Source: Bombus terrestris (Eukaryota; Arthropoda; Insecta; Hymenoptera; Apidae). Taken from it: a stretch of DNA of 64,000 bases. Made by a program: the position numbers and the translations under genes. Every line of letters begins with the position of its first letter. Positions within the stretch are counted from its first letter, which is position 1. Shown piece by piece: positions 1 through 11,362 of this stretch. The stretch covers positions 2,418,001 through 2,482,000 of the forward strand of contig NC_063285.1 of NCBI RefSeq assembly GCF_910591885.1, read 5' to 3'. Below the pieces are notes generated by a model, which was not told the DNA's origin, did no database searches, and saw only the letters and a program-made list of their open reading frames with translations.

Positions 1-1
1 G

Positions 2-445
2 CCGAATATGGATCAACGGATTCATCGATTAAGCTAAAAGGATCGTTTTCGTGGTGCAAATAATATTGCTGCGGAGATAAACCATAATAACGATACACAA
101 ATTCGTGCTAGAACTGTTAGAAGAAGATTAGAAGACTTTAACTTAAGAGGACGAAAACCCCAAAAGAAGCCACTGCTGAGTTCTAGGAATCGAAAAAGAC
201 GACTTACCTTTGCTACAGCTCATAAGCATTGGACAAGTGATGATTGGCAGAAGGTATTGTTTTCAGACGAATCGAAATTCAATCCTTCTGACGGGATACG
301 GTATATTAGACGTCGAATTGACGGAAATTTGAAATTTGGCGTTTTAAACACTCTTAAACGTGGTGGCGGGAACGTTGTGGTGTGGGCGTGTTTTTCTCGA
401 GGCGGCCCTGGTCCGATATGTCGTATTGATGGAATTAAAACAATA
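2..445 (+). pseudogene. Tc1-like transposase remnant
   Basis: The frame beginning at base 2 encodes the middle of a Tc1/IS630-type DDE transposase: a helix-turn-helix stretch, then the block VLFSDESKF that holds the first catalytic Asp, then GGGNVVVWACFS. An in-frame TAA at 35-37 and the missing second Asp and Glu make it non-functional. The transposase similarity stops near 435-445, where the sequence passes directly into the C-terminal tail of a J1 retrotransposon. No terminal inverted repeat is visible, and the left end is cut by the window. The family call rests on the conserved blocks. Confidence 0.75.
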
Positions 446-1043
446 CTCTACGAGGAGAACTTAAATGGACAGACTGTAGACATTAGGTGGAGATACAACA
501 TGGCCCTCTCCCAAAATGACACAGAATACAATCACAGAAAAAACATAAAAAAATATTGCTGGATACCGGAACCATAATAAAAAAAAAAAATAACAAGAGA
601 AAGAGCCACAAAACGGCAACGCTCAAATCTCCCTCCGTGTAAAATAGTGTAATTATTGTAAAGATTGTAAATATTCTAAATATTTCTACAGGATACCCCT
701 TCCTTCTCCTCAGCCACAGCCCACAGCCCCTCCGAAACCAAAAGTAGAAGTGTCCTGTTTTTGCGACCAGGTTTTCAGGACAGGAATAGGAAGAAAATAA
801 CAATATCGTATATAAGCACCACCCCATAGCGACTTAAATCTAATTTAAAAATAGTAAGCTAACAAATGTAATTTCGACACACAAAACATTGTATGGCTAT
901 CTCCGTTGGCTCGTACCGTCACGTATCGGTACTTTTGCCTAAACCACCCCACAACCAAAGTTCATTGTTTATTGTGGACAACACACCAATGTAATACTCA
1001 TCTACTGGTCAATAAACGTTATAAAAAAAAAAGTTATAAAAAA
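446..1043 (+). mobile_element. J1 jockey-type retrotransposon, 3' end only
   Basis: The first 130 bases encode the last ORF2 residues of family J1 (YEENLNGQTVDIRWRYNMAL), nearly the same as the C-terminus at 46990-47174. The 3' UTR that follows shares blocks with the full J1 copy, for example GTCCTGTTTTTGCG and CGTATCGGTACT. It ends in A-rich sequence at 1022-1043. The next base begins 5S rRNA at the same nucleotide as in the copy at 43.3-47.6 kb. The 5' end is lost at the Tc1 junction. Confidence 0.8.
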
Positions 1044-1139
1044 AGCACTCGTTCTCGTACGATCACGAAAGTTAAGCAGCGCCGGGCACGGATAGTACCT
1101 GGATATGCGACCGCCTGGGAACTCTGTATGGTGTTGGCC
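1044..1139 (+). rRNA. 5S rRNA gene, 3' part (nt ~24-119), disrupted
   Basis: This stretch aligns with insect 5S rRNA from the CUCGUUCUCGU segment through the GGGCACGG and ACCGCCUGGGAAC blocks to the terminal GUUGGC, followed by a T-run (1141-1145) typical of Pol III termination. The 5' 23 nucleotides are absent because a J1 3' end lies immediately upstream. It differs at roughly a dozen positions from the 5S half at 47571-47666, so the two are independent loci or diverged pseudogenes. It cannot make 5S rRNA. Confidence 0.85.
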
Positions 1140-1271
1140 CTTTTTGTTATTTTTCCAATCTTTTTTTTTTCTTTTTTTTTTGATAATCTATTTTTAATCA
1201 GTTCTGCCTGAGCAGCCGAGTTAAACGGACGTGCGAAACAGTGCTTCAGTGAAAGTGCGGCAAGAGGGAAA

Positions 1272-2625
1272 ATGCAGATTCCACCAATAAAAATTACAAG
1301 TAAAGGCAAAACATACTATGTAAACAGAGCCACAGATTCTACCAACAATAGACAACCAATAAACGGAGAACACGGAAATACAGATACAAACGAAACAAAC
1401 ATGGAAATAACGCAAGACAATGACGAGAACAATGAACCAACACACCATGACGAAAGCTGAAAGGTGGCAACTTCTAACAAAAAACGAAAAGTAACATCGT
1501 GCACAAGCGGCAGGAAAGCTTGAATAGCAGATAAACAACAATAGCTACAAGAAATCACGCTCCGTAACTCATTTAGCGCACTGCCAGAAGAGACAGTAAC
1601 AGACCCAACTAAAAAATCAACAACCCGCATCGCTAAACCACCGCCAATCTACATTGATGCTAAAATAATAAACCCCCTCATTGAGCTACTAAACAACACG
1701 GCAGAGAAAGAAAACTACACTATAAAACAGATAAAAGTAGACCAGGTCAAAGTTCAAACCAACACTCCAGAAACATTTAGAAAAGTGACAAAAACACTAA
1801 AGGAGAAAAACGCAGGGTATCACACTTACCAGCTCAAAGCCGACAAAAGTTACAAAATAGTAATCAGGGGATTACACCCAAAAACAAACACCGACAACAT
1901 AAGCGAGGAACTAGCAAAAATCTGACACCAGGTAAGATCAATAAACAACATAACCAGATACGATACTAAACAGCCATTACCGCTATTTTTAATAAAGCTA
2001 GAATCTAAAAACAGCAACAAATATATATAAGAAATTTAAAAAGTTCTAAACACAGTAGTAACAGTGGAGCTACCTAGACATAAAAAAAATATAGCGCAAT
2101 GCATACGGTGTCAGCAATATGGAACATAAAAAGTTACTACAATAGAAACCCGGCGCGTGTCAATTGCACAGAAACGCACCTAACAATAAACTGTCCATAC
2201 GTAGGAAAAATAAACGAAGTAAAATGCTTCAACTGCAATGGAAACCACCCAGCTAGTTACAAAGGTTGGGTAGTCAGAAAACAACTTCAACGCAAACTGT
2301 TTCCGCCGCTACGAAATAAGACAGTACAAAAACTGAGACAACAGCAAATTCACAGCACGCAATGAACATTAACCACAATAACACTAACACCTTTAGTAGC
2401 CGAAGCTATGCGCAAGTAATCAACCAATCGCCATCTTCTGACAACCAAAATCACAACAACATCAGCAACGACACTACAGAAATCAAGGAACTACTCAAAC
2501 AATCCATCAAAAACACCGAAATGCTAACCAGACTGATAAGCGAACAAAACGCAGTTCTCAGACAGCAAACGCAACAAATCACAGTCATGCTACAACTGTT
2601 TATAAACATGCTGAGCAAAAAATAA
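1272..2625 (+). pseudogene. J2 ORF1 (gag-like, zinc knuckle), broken
   Basis: The start codon at 1272 follows a short leader, and the frame begins MQIPPIKI. Stops appear from 1458 onward. The middle (about 1650-2090) resembles the ORF1 RNA-binding region of other jockey elements. CFNCNGNHPASYKG near 2226 is a zinc knuckle shared with the copy at 39.8 kb. The C-terminal part (2362-2625) is an Asn/Gln-rich, probably coiled region ending in MLQLFINMLSKK. The family role is an RNA-binding chaperone; this copy cannot make it whole. Confidence 0.75.
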
Positions 2626-2631
2626 AAACGG

Positions 2632-5377
2632 ACACGTTGAAAATAGCAGCCTGGAACTCAAACGGCCTACAACAACGGGCCCTAGAAACTTAAACATTCC
2701 TGTATAACAACAATATCGACATATTACTTGTTTCAAACATACACTTCACTCCAAAAAGTTACATAAAAATATCATACTACACCATACATGATACTAAACA
2801 TCCCTCAGGAAAAGCACACGGAGGGACCGCAGTAATAATAAGAAACGATATCAAACACCATTTACACAGCTAAGATAATAAGGAATATATACGAGCAACC
2901 ACCGTTACAGTTCAAACTAGCAGCAACTACTTCCAGTTGCCAGCAGTATATGTATTTCCGCGACACAAAATAACATCACAAATGTGAGAGGAGTACTTCC
3001 AACACTTAGCGAACAAGTACATCGCAGCGGGAGACTACAACTTAAAACACACGTTATGGGGATCAAGACCTACACCTCGAGGTAGAACCCTGGAAAAATA
3101 CATTAGAAATAATAACCTCAATATATTATCCACAGGAACACCAACATATTGGCCGACTGACCTGAACAAAAAACCAGATCTTCTGGACTTTGCAGTTACA
3201 AGGGAACTAAACACAAATAAACTAAAAATAACACCCAACCTCGAGCTCAGCTCCGATCATAGACCCATAATAATTGAATACAGAAACAAACCAATACTCT
3301 ATAGCAAACCAGAAACACTATGCAATAAAACCACCAAATGGCAAACTTTCATAGAAATAATAGAAAGCAAAATAAACTGCAACATCCCGTTAAAAACTCC
3401 TGAACAGATAGAACAGGCAGTAGCATCATTGACAGCAACTATTCAAGAAGCAGCAAGGACAACCACTACACCCGAATCAACCAGCAGACAAACAAAAACA
3501 ATTCCGCAAGAAATACTCGAAAAAATGAGAGAAAAAAGAAAGACGGACGCAAAATGCCAAAACATAGAACTCGAGAAAACAAAAAAACACCTAAACAAAC
3601 TTGCAAAGGAATAAAAAATAAAAGAGCACAACAATAACGAATTCGCAAAGTTTATAGAGACACTCTCTGCACACAAGAATTCCAACTACTCTCTATGGAA
3701 AGCCAGTCCCAGCAACTAGAAAAGCATATAGCACATGGGCAAGAAGCAACGAAAAACAAGCTGAAGAATTCTCCAACCACCTTTGCAGCACATTTACACC
3801 ACACAATATCAATAACAGCAACCTCAAATGCCATACGGATGAGAATGCGCAAACCACTAGTACCTCAACTGACAAGGAATACATCATACCTAAAACAACA
3901 GCACAAGAAATTAGAAACATAATCCATAAAAAAAAAAAAAACAACAAAGCACCAGGAGTCGACCTAACAATGGCAAAAGCTAGAAAAACCTTCCGCCAAA
4001 AGCGATAAGATTGATGACAATAATATTTCAATGCAATACTAAGAATCCAATGCCTTCCCTAACCATGGAAAGCCATGGAAACCAGGTAACCAAAATGTTA
4101 CCTAAACCAGGCAAAGACCCATACCAAACTGCATGTTACAGACCAATATCACTGATTCCAGTATTTTCCAAAATACTGGAAAAAATAATATATTGCCGGA
4201 TAAAAACAATAATAGAGACAAAAAAACTAATACCGGATCACCAATTTGGTTTCCGAAACAAACACTCCACGATAGAGCAAATGCACAGGCTTATAAACGA
4301 AATAATAGTAGCACTAGAAAACAAGGAATACTGCACAGTCCTCTTTATAAACATAGAGAAAGCATTCGATAAAATTAACCATGAAAGTCTACTACAAACA
4401 ATTAGGAAACAATTCCCGGAGCAAATACACCAATTAATAAAATCCTACCTAAGCAGCAGAACCTTCGTAATAAAAATCAAGGACACATATTCTCAAGTTA
4501 AAGACATCAAGGCCGGGGTACCACAAGGAAGCGTCCTAGGCCCAATACTATACACGTTATACACGGCGAACATACCAACAACTTCCAACAGCACAGTATT
4601 GACATTCGCGGACGACACAGCTATACTAGTCAGGCATACTAACCCAGAAACGGCAGTGAAAATACTACAAGAACATATCATAAAAATAGAAAATTGGCTA
4701 CACGAAAAACAAATAAAAGCAAACCCCAATAAATGCAACCATATTACATTCACGCTACGAAAAAAGATACCACCAAACATCCTATTGAACGGCACGCATA
4801 TAACACAAACAAAGCATGTCAAATACCTAGGACTCCACCTAGATACACATCTCACATGGAAACTACATATCAAATCAATGGTAGAAAAAATACATCAATA
4901 GTAGAAAACAAGGAGACAAATGCATTGGCTAACAAGCCGAAAATCCAAATTAAACATAGAAAATAAATTAAAAATATATAAAACGATCATAAAACCAATC
5001 AGGACGTACGGAATACCATTATGGGGGACGGCAGCAATGAGCCATATAAACAAAATAGAGGTAATACAGGCTAAAATCTTCAGAACAATAGTAAACGCCC
5101 CATGGTATGTTAGAAATGAGTACTATGCAGGGATCTGGGAATCCCAACGGTCAAGGAAGAAATTAGCAGATACTCAGAAAAATACAAATCAAGAATAGCA
5201 GCACACCTAAACCGGCTAGCAGCGGGAGCGATCAACGCTTTAGATATGGAAAGGAAACACCCAGCAGACCTCACAAAGGTTATAACCTATCAGACGCGAG
5301 GATGGCACCCCGCTGGTGGTCACCCACATGGAAATAATACCGCTCAAAAATTCTTCCAAATGTCCAGATGGACAAAT
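2632..5377 (+). pseudogene. J2 ORF2 (APE endonuclease + reverse transcriptase), broken
   Basis: The endonuclease region begins at about 2640 (IAAWNSNGLQQR). The RT core lies at 4080-4900 and shows ACYRPISLIPVFSKILEKII, QFGFRNKHSTIEQ, AGVPQGSVLGPILYTLYTA and the catalytic FADD. There are many stops and frameshifts, including stops throughout the endonuclease and frame changes near 4011 and 4900. It is an older and more damaged sister of the ORF2 at 40251-42983, with which it can be aligned throughout. Confidence 0.8.
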
Positions 5378-5398
5378 TGAAAATATAAAGAAATAAAT

Positions 5399-5785
5399 GA
5401 AAAGAAAATATATTTTTAATAATCTACAATCTAAGCGTCGAAAAAAATAAATGTTTTGGTATTACACGACTATTAACTCACATTATATCGTTCTCTCATA
5501 GACGTACAAATAAATTGGCACATGTTTTAAAACTAAAAGAAGTCATGTTTCTTGATGTGCAAAAATTTTATTATAACGGATTGATATCGAAAATTGTTTT
5601 TCTATATTTTCGACTTTGAGTACACAGGGAACCACCATTTGGCTCGTACCACCGAATAGGGTACCCAAGTGCTAGCCCATTCAATCGATTGTCCTTTCAC
5701 GTGTATGCGTACTCGACGAAACTTCAGCGTCCATTTTTTCAAAAACGTAAAACACGTGAAAACAAAAGACATGTAAACAAAAAAT
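5399..5785. other. non-coding stretch, nothing recognised
   Basis: AT-rich sequence between two J2 copies. I see no coding similarity, RNA gene or clear repeat. It may be old host sequence or unrecognisable element debris. Confidence 0.4.
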
Positions 5786-6562
5786 TTAATAACGAATCCT
5801 CTACATTCATAGAAACACTCCCTGCGCACGAGAATACCATCTACTTTCTATGAAAAGCGACGAACAAAATAAAGGAACCAATAAAACTAATCCCAGCAAT
5901 CAGAAAAGCAGACAACAGATGGGCTAGAAGCATCGAAGAGTAAGCTTCACAATTCTCCAACCACTATTGTAACACATTTGCTCCATATAATACTAACAAC
6001 AGTAAAACCAAATGTCATTCAGACGAAGACGCGCAAAATAATAGTACTCCAACTAACAAGCACTACACCATACCTAATACAACAGCACAAGAAATTTGAA
6101 TCATAATCGAGAATACAAAAAACAATAAAGCACCAGGAGTCGACCTAATCAATGGTAAACTCCTGAAAAACCTTAAAGCAATACGTTTAATCGCAATAAT
6201 ATTCAATGCAATTTTAAGAATCCAATACTTTGCTAATCTATGAAAGCTAGTAGAGATCATAATGTTACCTAAGCCAGGCAAAGACCCACACCAAACTGCA
6301 TCCTACAGACCAATATTATTACTTCCTGTGTTGTCCAAAATACTAGACACAATAATATACGATCGGCTAAAACCAACAATAGAGGAAAAAGAAATTAATA
6401 TCAGATCACCAATTTGGATTCAGAAACAAACACTCTACGATGGAGCAAATTTTACTAACAATAGAAAAGAAACAATACTGTACAGCCATGCCATTCATGG
6501 GAGCATTGCCATTGAGAAAGCATTTGACAAAGCGAACCATGAATCGCATCTGCCACGCTGTT
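5786..6562 (+). mobile_element. J2 internal fragment (endonuclease-RT linker and start of RT)
   Basis: The fragment matches the J2 ORF2 region from the FIGTLSTHENTNYSLWKA segment to the start of RT. Visible pieces include PGKDPHQTASYRPILLLPVLSKIL at 6274-6345 and EKAFDKANHES near 6515. It has several frameshifts and no 5' or 3' end, so it is a broken relic rather than an insertion with intact termini. Confidence 0.7.
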
Positions 6563-7210
6563 GATCGTTCAAGATGACGCTGAAGAATAACAGTTTGCTT
6601 CTTTTTACCGAGTAGTTTATGACACTATTGGTCATTGAAGAGTTTTCGGGTCTAGACTCTTAGGTCTCGCTCAGCAGTGTCATAAATCCTTACCTATTCA
6701 GTAGTCTTGAACAGTATATTTGCATTTTTTTACATATTAATGAAATTTCATTGTAGTATGTATGTATAAAACTTGTGTAAAAAGATGATACTTTTTATGA
6801 AAGAATGAAAGATGAAAGTATTTTAACGTGTAAGAAGCAAAAAAATGTCTTATTCAAAGAGTATTCAAACTAAGAGTATTCATTTAATTCATTCAATACA
6901 AATTGTCTTACTTCTATGGGAGAAAGAAAGACTTTTAGTATTACGTTATTGATAAGTTTAAAAAATATACATAACCTTAATATTTTCATAGAAACAATAA
7001 CATTTCAAAAATTTATTCACCCTATCGTAGCATGTATATGAAATAATTAATTATTTTCCTTTTCTGTCAATCTCACAAATCTGTTATCTATAAAAAAAGA
7101 GCATTAAGAATATCGGGAACACCTTGTATACTACCTGGTATCATTTTAAGTTAAAATATTTCCTTTTTCCTTAAATTGTTTAAAATATTGTATCTCATGA
7201 ATTTATTTAG
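6563..7210. other. non-coding, upstream intron or flank of the dynein exons
   Basis: AT-rich, with no mobile-element similarity seen. It ends in a pyrimidine-poor but valid AG acceptor at 7209-7210. The preceding dynein exon was looked for and not found. Confidence 0.4.
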
Positions 7211-7343
7211 GTACTTCGTAGAAGAAAAGTTTGGTTCAAAATTTGTTGAATCCAGATCTCCACCTTTTCATAAATCCTTTGAAGAAACTAGTTCAATCAC
7301 GCCTATATTTTTCATTCTCTCTCCAGGCGTTGATCCGTTGAAG
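7211..7343 (+). pseudogene. axonemal dynein heavy chain, exon (AAA5-AAA6 region)
   Basis: The exon is flanked by AG (7209-7210) and GTAAG (7344). It encodes FVEEKFGSKFVESRSPPFHK and, after an FEE(T/S)S block, FFILSPGVDPLK, both highly conserved in axonemal dynein heavy chains. It starts with one base of a split codon and ends in phase 0, which fits the next exon (DVEKL) exactly. This exon is intact. It is labelled pseudogene because two downstream exons of the same gene carry stops and a frameshift. Dynein heavy chains are the ATPase motors of cilia and sperm tails. Confidence 0.85.
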
Positions 7344-8062
7344 GTAAGAAATTTATTCAATAACTACAAACATTCTTTACGCATAGCAGATCTGTTAATT
7401 TTTTTTATTTACATAACGTCACATCGGCTTATTAGTTATTAGCAACTATATAGTGTTGTGTTATCAATCGAGACAAAAATCCAGTAGTTTGTTTGTAGTC
7501 TACTGGGATAGTTTCCAAAAGCTTATCAAGATTCGTCTGGATGAGCTGTTTAAAAGTTTCTCAGCTTTAATCAATGAAATATTTATCGCAGGAAAGGAAA
7601 ACAAAATTTGACTGAAGATTCGTAAAAATCTTTTGTGTTCTTTTTTGTTAAGTTCTTCGCGCCTCCAAGGTTCTGGGCTAAGTATCGTGCAGTCCCTTAC
7701 AATCTGCTTACTAAAAGGCATCACTACTTTCCCCACTCCGTAACAAGATCCTTTAAACGAATTATACTCTTTATTCTTCTTCCCATTCGCAACGAGACGC
7801 GTGCAACCGCGAAGTTAAAATACGACTCTGCGACTACAAAGTATATGAAAACATACATATATATACGTGCTATGCACACGTGCGAAATAGTCGAATAGCG
7901 CGCGATTAAACGTCATTTTGCTGTTAGAATATCAGGAGGCCTTACTGAGAATTATTTATTTATTTATTTATTTATTCATTTATTTATTTAATGTATAGCA
8001 CTATTAACTTATAATAATAATATATATAATGTATAATATTGTATGCAATATATAACGCTATA
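7344..8062. other. dynein intron, left part
   Basis: Intron sequence between exons at 7211-7343 and 9393-9674. No gene was recognised. It contains the TTTA microsatellite at 7954-7991. Confidence 0.6.
7954..7991. repeat. (TTTA)n microsatellite
   Basis: About nine TTTA/TTCA units in a row inside a dynein intron. Confidence 0.9.
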
Positions 8063-8675
8063 TAGGGTGAAACTGTAGAAACGTTATCGACCCTCGGATT
8101 TCTATGATTTTTGGATATAATGTAGAAATATTTTGAACAACTTTTACCTATATACTATACTGTACATAAAGAGTGAATTTGTTTAGTTTTCAATATATTG
8201 GCAAGAAACTACCGGCTCAATTATAGTGTATTTCTGCCTATAGATGTTCATCGTGACACAGTATGCATCGGTCTGGTTGCCAGTCGCCGGTCACTTATTT
8301 TCTGTTTATTAACAATTATTTCATTATTTAACATTTGAATTCAATACATTGAAGATATTCACTTTTAATTGAGCTATGAGTTACGAGTTATAACAGACTC
8401 TTGTAGCCTCGCATGTGTACATTGTGCACGAAGCCTTTAAACTCGCCCGATCGTCGTTTTCAAAGAGAAGATAAGTGACCGACAATCGGCAACCAAACTA
8501 AAGCATACGCTGTCACGGTTGCACAACTGCAGATGCAGAATTCACTGTAATGATATTGATAGTTTTTCTTCTGTCACTTCTTGTATAGGAAAAGATTATT
8601 TAAAATATCGATTTCTACAACATATTCAAAAACATCGAAATCGATGAATAGTTAATGTTTCTGCAGTTCCACCTA
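8063..8675. repeat. fold-back (long inverted repeat) element, MITE-like
   Basis: Bases 8063-8305 and 8463-8675 are inverted copies of each other, imperfect but alignable end to end. The termini are TAGGGTGAAACTGTAGAAAC on the left and the inverse of TAGGTGGAACTGCAGAAAC on the right. An inner block, GTGACACAGTATGC at 8254, pairs with GCATACGCTGTCAC at 8503. The outermost TA at each end could be a TA target duplication, as for Tc1/mariner-mobilised MITEs. There is no ORF. It lies in a dynein intron. Confidence 0.7.
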
Positions 8676-9392
8676 TCAAATCATATTCTCTTCAACGCTA
8701 TTCAATTTTTATTCGAAAGATTTTGCTATAAAGTAAGTAATTTTCTAATAGTTTGGAATGATGAAGTTAGATGCTTCATCCTATTTAGCGTAGATTATCA
8801 TACATTCAAAGCAATAGCTTTCTGTTTGTTCATTAATATGGCATTACTTAGTTTTTATCTAATTGGGAAATGTAAACATTTTCTAATGTAATTTCAATAT
8901 AAGAGCTAATGGAATTTTAAGATCACTTTTCAAAAGAACGGTTCCTTTGCGACCCATGGTTCCTTGCAGATATTACGTGATCCATTAGATATCCATTACG
9001 CGATGCAATAAAAAAATTTGGCTTTGAAATTCTGTTGTACGGTATCTTTTTTTAATAAATCTCCACTGATCTGAAGATATAGGATCATCTACAAAAGTCA
9101 TGAGATATAATTCTTAAATACCCTGAACAACCAATAACCTCTGACCAAACTGCACAACATTTAATAATTTTTTTTTAATGCAATATAATTGTAATACCTT
9201 CTTACTCTTCTCATTTCCTATACTCCGTTGCTTTCGGTGACATATCTTTTGTTTACCAGTTTATAACCTGAATCGAAGATAATTAAAATTAAGAATTATC
9301 GATACCTAATAAATTATACAAGAACATGTTACGAAAATCAACGTAATCATATCGAATATGTATTTAGAATAACGACAACGATAAAATTTCAG
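8676..9392. other. dynein intron, right part
   Basis: AT-rich intron sequence ending in the acceptor TTTCAG at 9387-9392. No gene or element was recognised. Confidence 0.6.
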
Positions 9393-9674
9393 GACGTTGA
9401 AAAACTGAGAATGCAATTGAGTTTCACTTTTGGAGGAAGAAATTTCCATAATGTGTCACTGGATCAAGGTCAAGAACCCATTGCTGAAGAAACCATAGAA
9501 CTTTCAGAGAACGAAGGCCACTGGGTAAGTTTGCAAAATGTCCATTTGGTGAGGAAATGGTTGCCTGCATTAGAAAAAAAGATGGAACAATGCTCGAAGA
9601 ATCCACATGATGATTATCGATTGTTCATCAGAGCGGAACCCAGTCCTGATCGTCATGAATCAATAACACCTCAG
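9393..9674 (+). pseudogene. axonemal dynein heavy chain, exon (AAA6 region)
   Basis: A 282-bp phase 0-0 exon with acceptor TTTCAG and donor GTAATA. It encodes the AAA6 segment with FHNVSLDQGQEPIAEETIEL, GHWVSLQNVHLVRKWLPALE and YRLFIRAEPSPD, all signature blocks of axonemal heavy chains. The frame is intact. It joins in phase to the exons at 7211-7343 and 9984-10195. The wording of the conserved blocks looks most like the outer-arm beta group, but this subclass call is tentative. Confidence 0.9.
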
Positions 9675-9983
9675 GTAATAAATAATTATATAATTTAAAA
9701 AAGCAAAAGAAAATATGCATTCTAAATTAAGCTAACATGTGCTAATTCTATTCTTTAACCTTCCGTCGGTAATATGGTTTTCCACTACCGCGGTCGGCAT
9801 TACAGGTTTTTCAGTAACTGGCCTAATTTCTTACTGTTTTTTGCTTTAAAAAAATCTAAGAAAATTCTGAGATACCTAGTATAGTTCCTAATTTACTATA
9901 TAAATGATACTTTAGCCAATAAGTAGATAATATCGATAAGGAACACTAATTACTAAATGTAGGGTTCGTTAAATTGTACACAG
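9675..9983. other. dynein intron
   Basis: A 309-bp intron bounded by GTAATA and ACACAG. No other content was recognised. Confidence 0.7.
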
Positions 9984-10195
9984 GGTATACTGAAATCAGC
10001 CATAAAGATCACAAACGAACCACCATCTGAAATTCAAGCAAACATCCATAAAGCATAAACATCCATAACTTTAGCCAGCAAACTTTGGAGTCCTGCGGCA
10101 AGGAAACCGAATTCAAAGCAATAGTATTCGCACTTTGTTATTATCACGCTGTACTTGCAGAACGTAGAAAATTTGGAGCGCAAGAATGAAATAGG
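9984..10195 (+). pseudogene. axonemal dynein heavy chain, exon with frameshift and stop
   Basis: The exon begins GILKSAIKITNEPPSEIQAN and ends CYYHAVLAERRKFGAQ, both dynein C-terminal region blocks. Between them, near 10050-10062, a net 5-bp insertion beside a direct repeat of AAACATCCATAA shifts the frame and would cause early termination. Farther on, TGA at 10187-10189 replaces the invariant Trp of the GWNR block. The donor GTAAG at 10196 is preserved. At least two independent lesions in one exon show the gene cannot make a full motor. Confidence 0.85.
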
Positions 10196-10666
10196 GTAAG
10201 TGACTTTAAATCTTAATGGATCATAACGTTATATTAGAAATTATGGATCGAAGATTTGTAAATGTTGAAACATTGAGAGAATGCAAAAAACAATGTTTAC
10301 GATATCTTGTGTGAATAACTTGAAATTAATACTCTTTAACAGATCTTTTATTAATCATAAGACATATTTCGAATATATCTTTCAACGGTGGTATAATTTA
10401 AAACGTACTATAACTGTCTTCCTTGTAACCTGCAATTAAATTAGGCAAAGCTACTAATAAGATAAAGCATTCCATTTTAATAGTGATAATATTAGCAAAG
10501 TTCGTAAATTATATTCTTTGATAATTGTTTTTTTTTAGTCAATATATGTTTTAATAATAAATTATTAAATAATTTAGAACGTAACTAAGCAGAAATAGCA
10601 ATTAAACAAATTTCTCCGTTACTATGTTGATAATCTTTGTTAAAATATCACATTTACATATATATA
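10196..10666. other. dynein intron up to the Gypsy-3 insertion
   Basis: AT-rich intron sequence. No coding or repeat similarity was seen. It ends in TATATA directly before the Gypsy-3 LTR. Confidence 0.5.
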
Positions 10667-11362
10667 TGTCGTATATGAGGGGACATCGGAGCCTTTCTAT
10701 TGGAATTTTTGGGAAGATCCCCAATATTTTAGTCTAAACTATTTTGTATAGCTCTACTTATATCGTAAGATTTAGAAATAGTTGTTATGATTCAATCCTA
10801 TTATGTTTGCCCGAGATTTGTGACGGTGGGCTTGGGCTCGAGGTGACACGGCTGGTCGCCGAACGTGGCCGCGATCACAGGATAAACGTTTTTACCTAAC
10901 AGAGAAGTGCCAATATTGTGGGACACATGTTGTATTAACAATCAAACCCCGGGCAGGAGCAATGTCAGCTCTACGCGGGTCTGCCTAGCAACGGCAGCTG
11001 GAATTTTGTTGATATCCCCGGGCAATACGCAACGAACAAACGCTATCGTAAGGAGAGGAAAATTCCCATCAGTCTATTATTCTTGCGATCATCTTGGAGA
11101 GTTGAACACGTCGTCTTTACGTGCATTATTATACCGAGCGTTACAGAAAACGTTACTTTGAGTTACCCCGTTGACCGTGGATTCGTTATTGAACCTAAGA
11201 ACATTGTCACTAACATCTCGAGTGTTTAATCAGCACGGTTATTTGTCAAACTTTGTAAAAATCAATATTCATACCAGTAAATATAATCTCTACTGTACAA
11301 CAACGATGGCCAGTCCGAATGAAGATTCGTTACACGCCCCTGAACCGAACGTTAACCCGACA
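10667..11362 (+). repeat. Gypsy-3 5' LTR (696 bp)
   Basis: The LTR opens with TGTCG and closes with CGACA, an inverted terminal pair. The right boundary is supported by two other copies (16225, and on the minus strand at 63795) that end at the same CGACA. A 13-base primer-binding site follows directly. The flanks are TATATA on the left and TATATATA after the 3' copy, so a target duplication is possible but not resolvable in this simple sequence. The gag ATG at 11306 lies inside the LTR. Confidence 0.75.

Larger units (their letters stand above)
1206..5398 (+). mobile_element. J2 jockey-type non-LTR retrotransposon, near full length, decayed
   Basis: The copy starts with a presumed 5' UTR near 1206, has a first ATG at 1272, and runs through ORF1, an endonuclease and a reverse transcriptase. 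It ends in a 3' region (CCAGATGGACAAATTG near 5362, then A-rich sequence) shared with the copy ending at 43058. Both ORFs are riddled with stops. The family is jockey-like by its ORF1 CCHC knuckles, exonuclease-endonuclease-phosphatase endonuclease and RT order. It is the only copy here that keeps the 5' UTR. Confidence 0.8.

Noticed and set aside
1044..1139. 5S-derived SINE (SINE3) head
   Set aside because: The 5S part follows a J1 poly(A) instead of leading a SINE body, and the matching locus at 43.3-47.7 kb has both 5S halves and a target duplication.
8655..8891. 78-codon frame
   Set aside because: It starts inside the fold-back element and runs into intron sequence; no similarity.
10219..10317. 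33-codon frame in the dynein intron starting MDHNVILEIM
   Set aside because: It does not match the expected next dynein residues, which are found instead at 17052-17105.
11171..11305. Upstream extension of Gypsy-3 gag before the ATG
   Set aside because: The frame is open but has only a non-ATG start and no Gag-like content; the ATG at 11306 is preferred.
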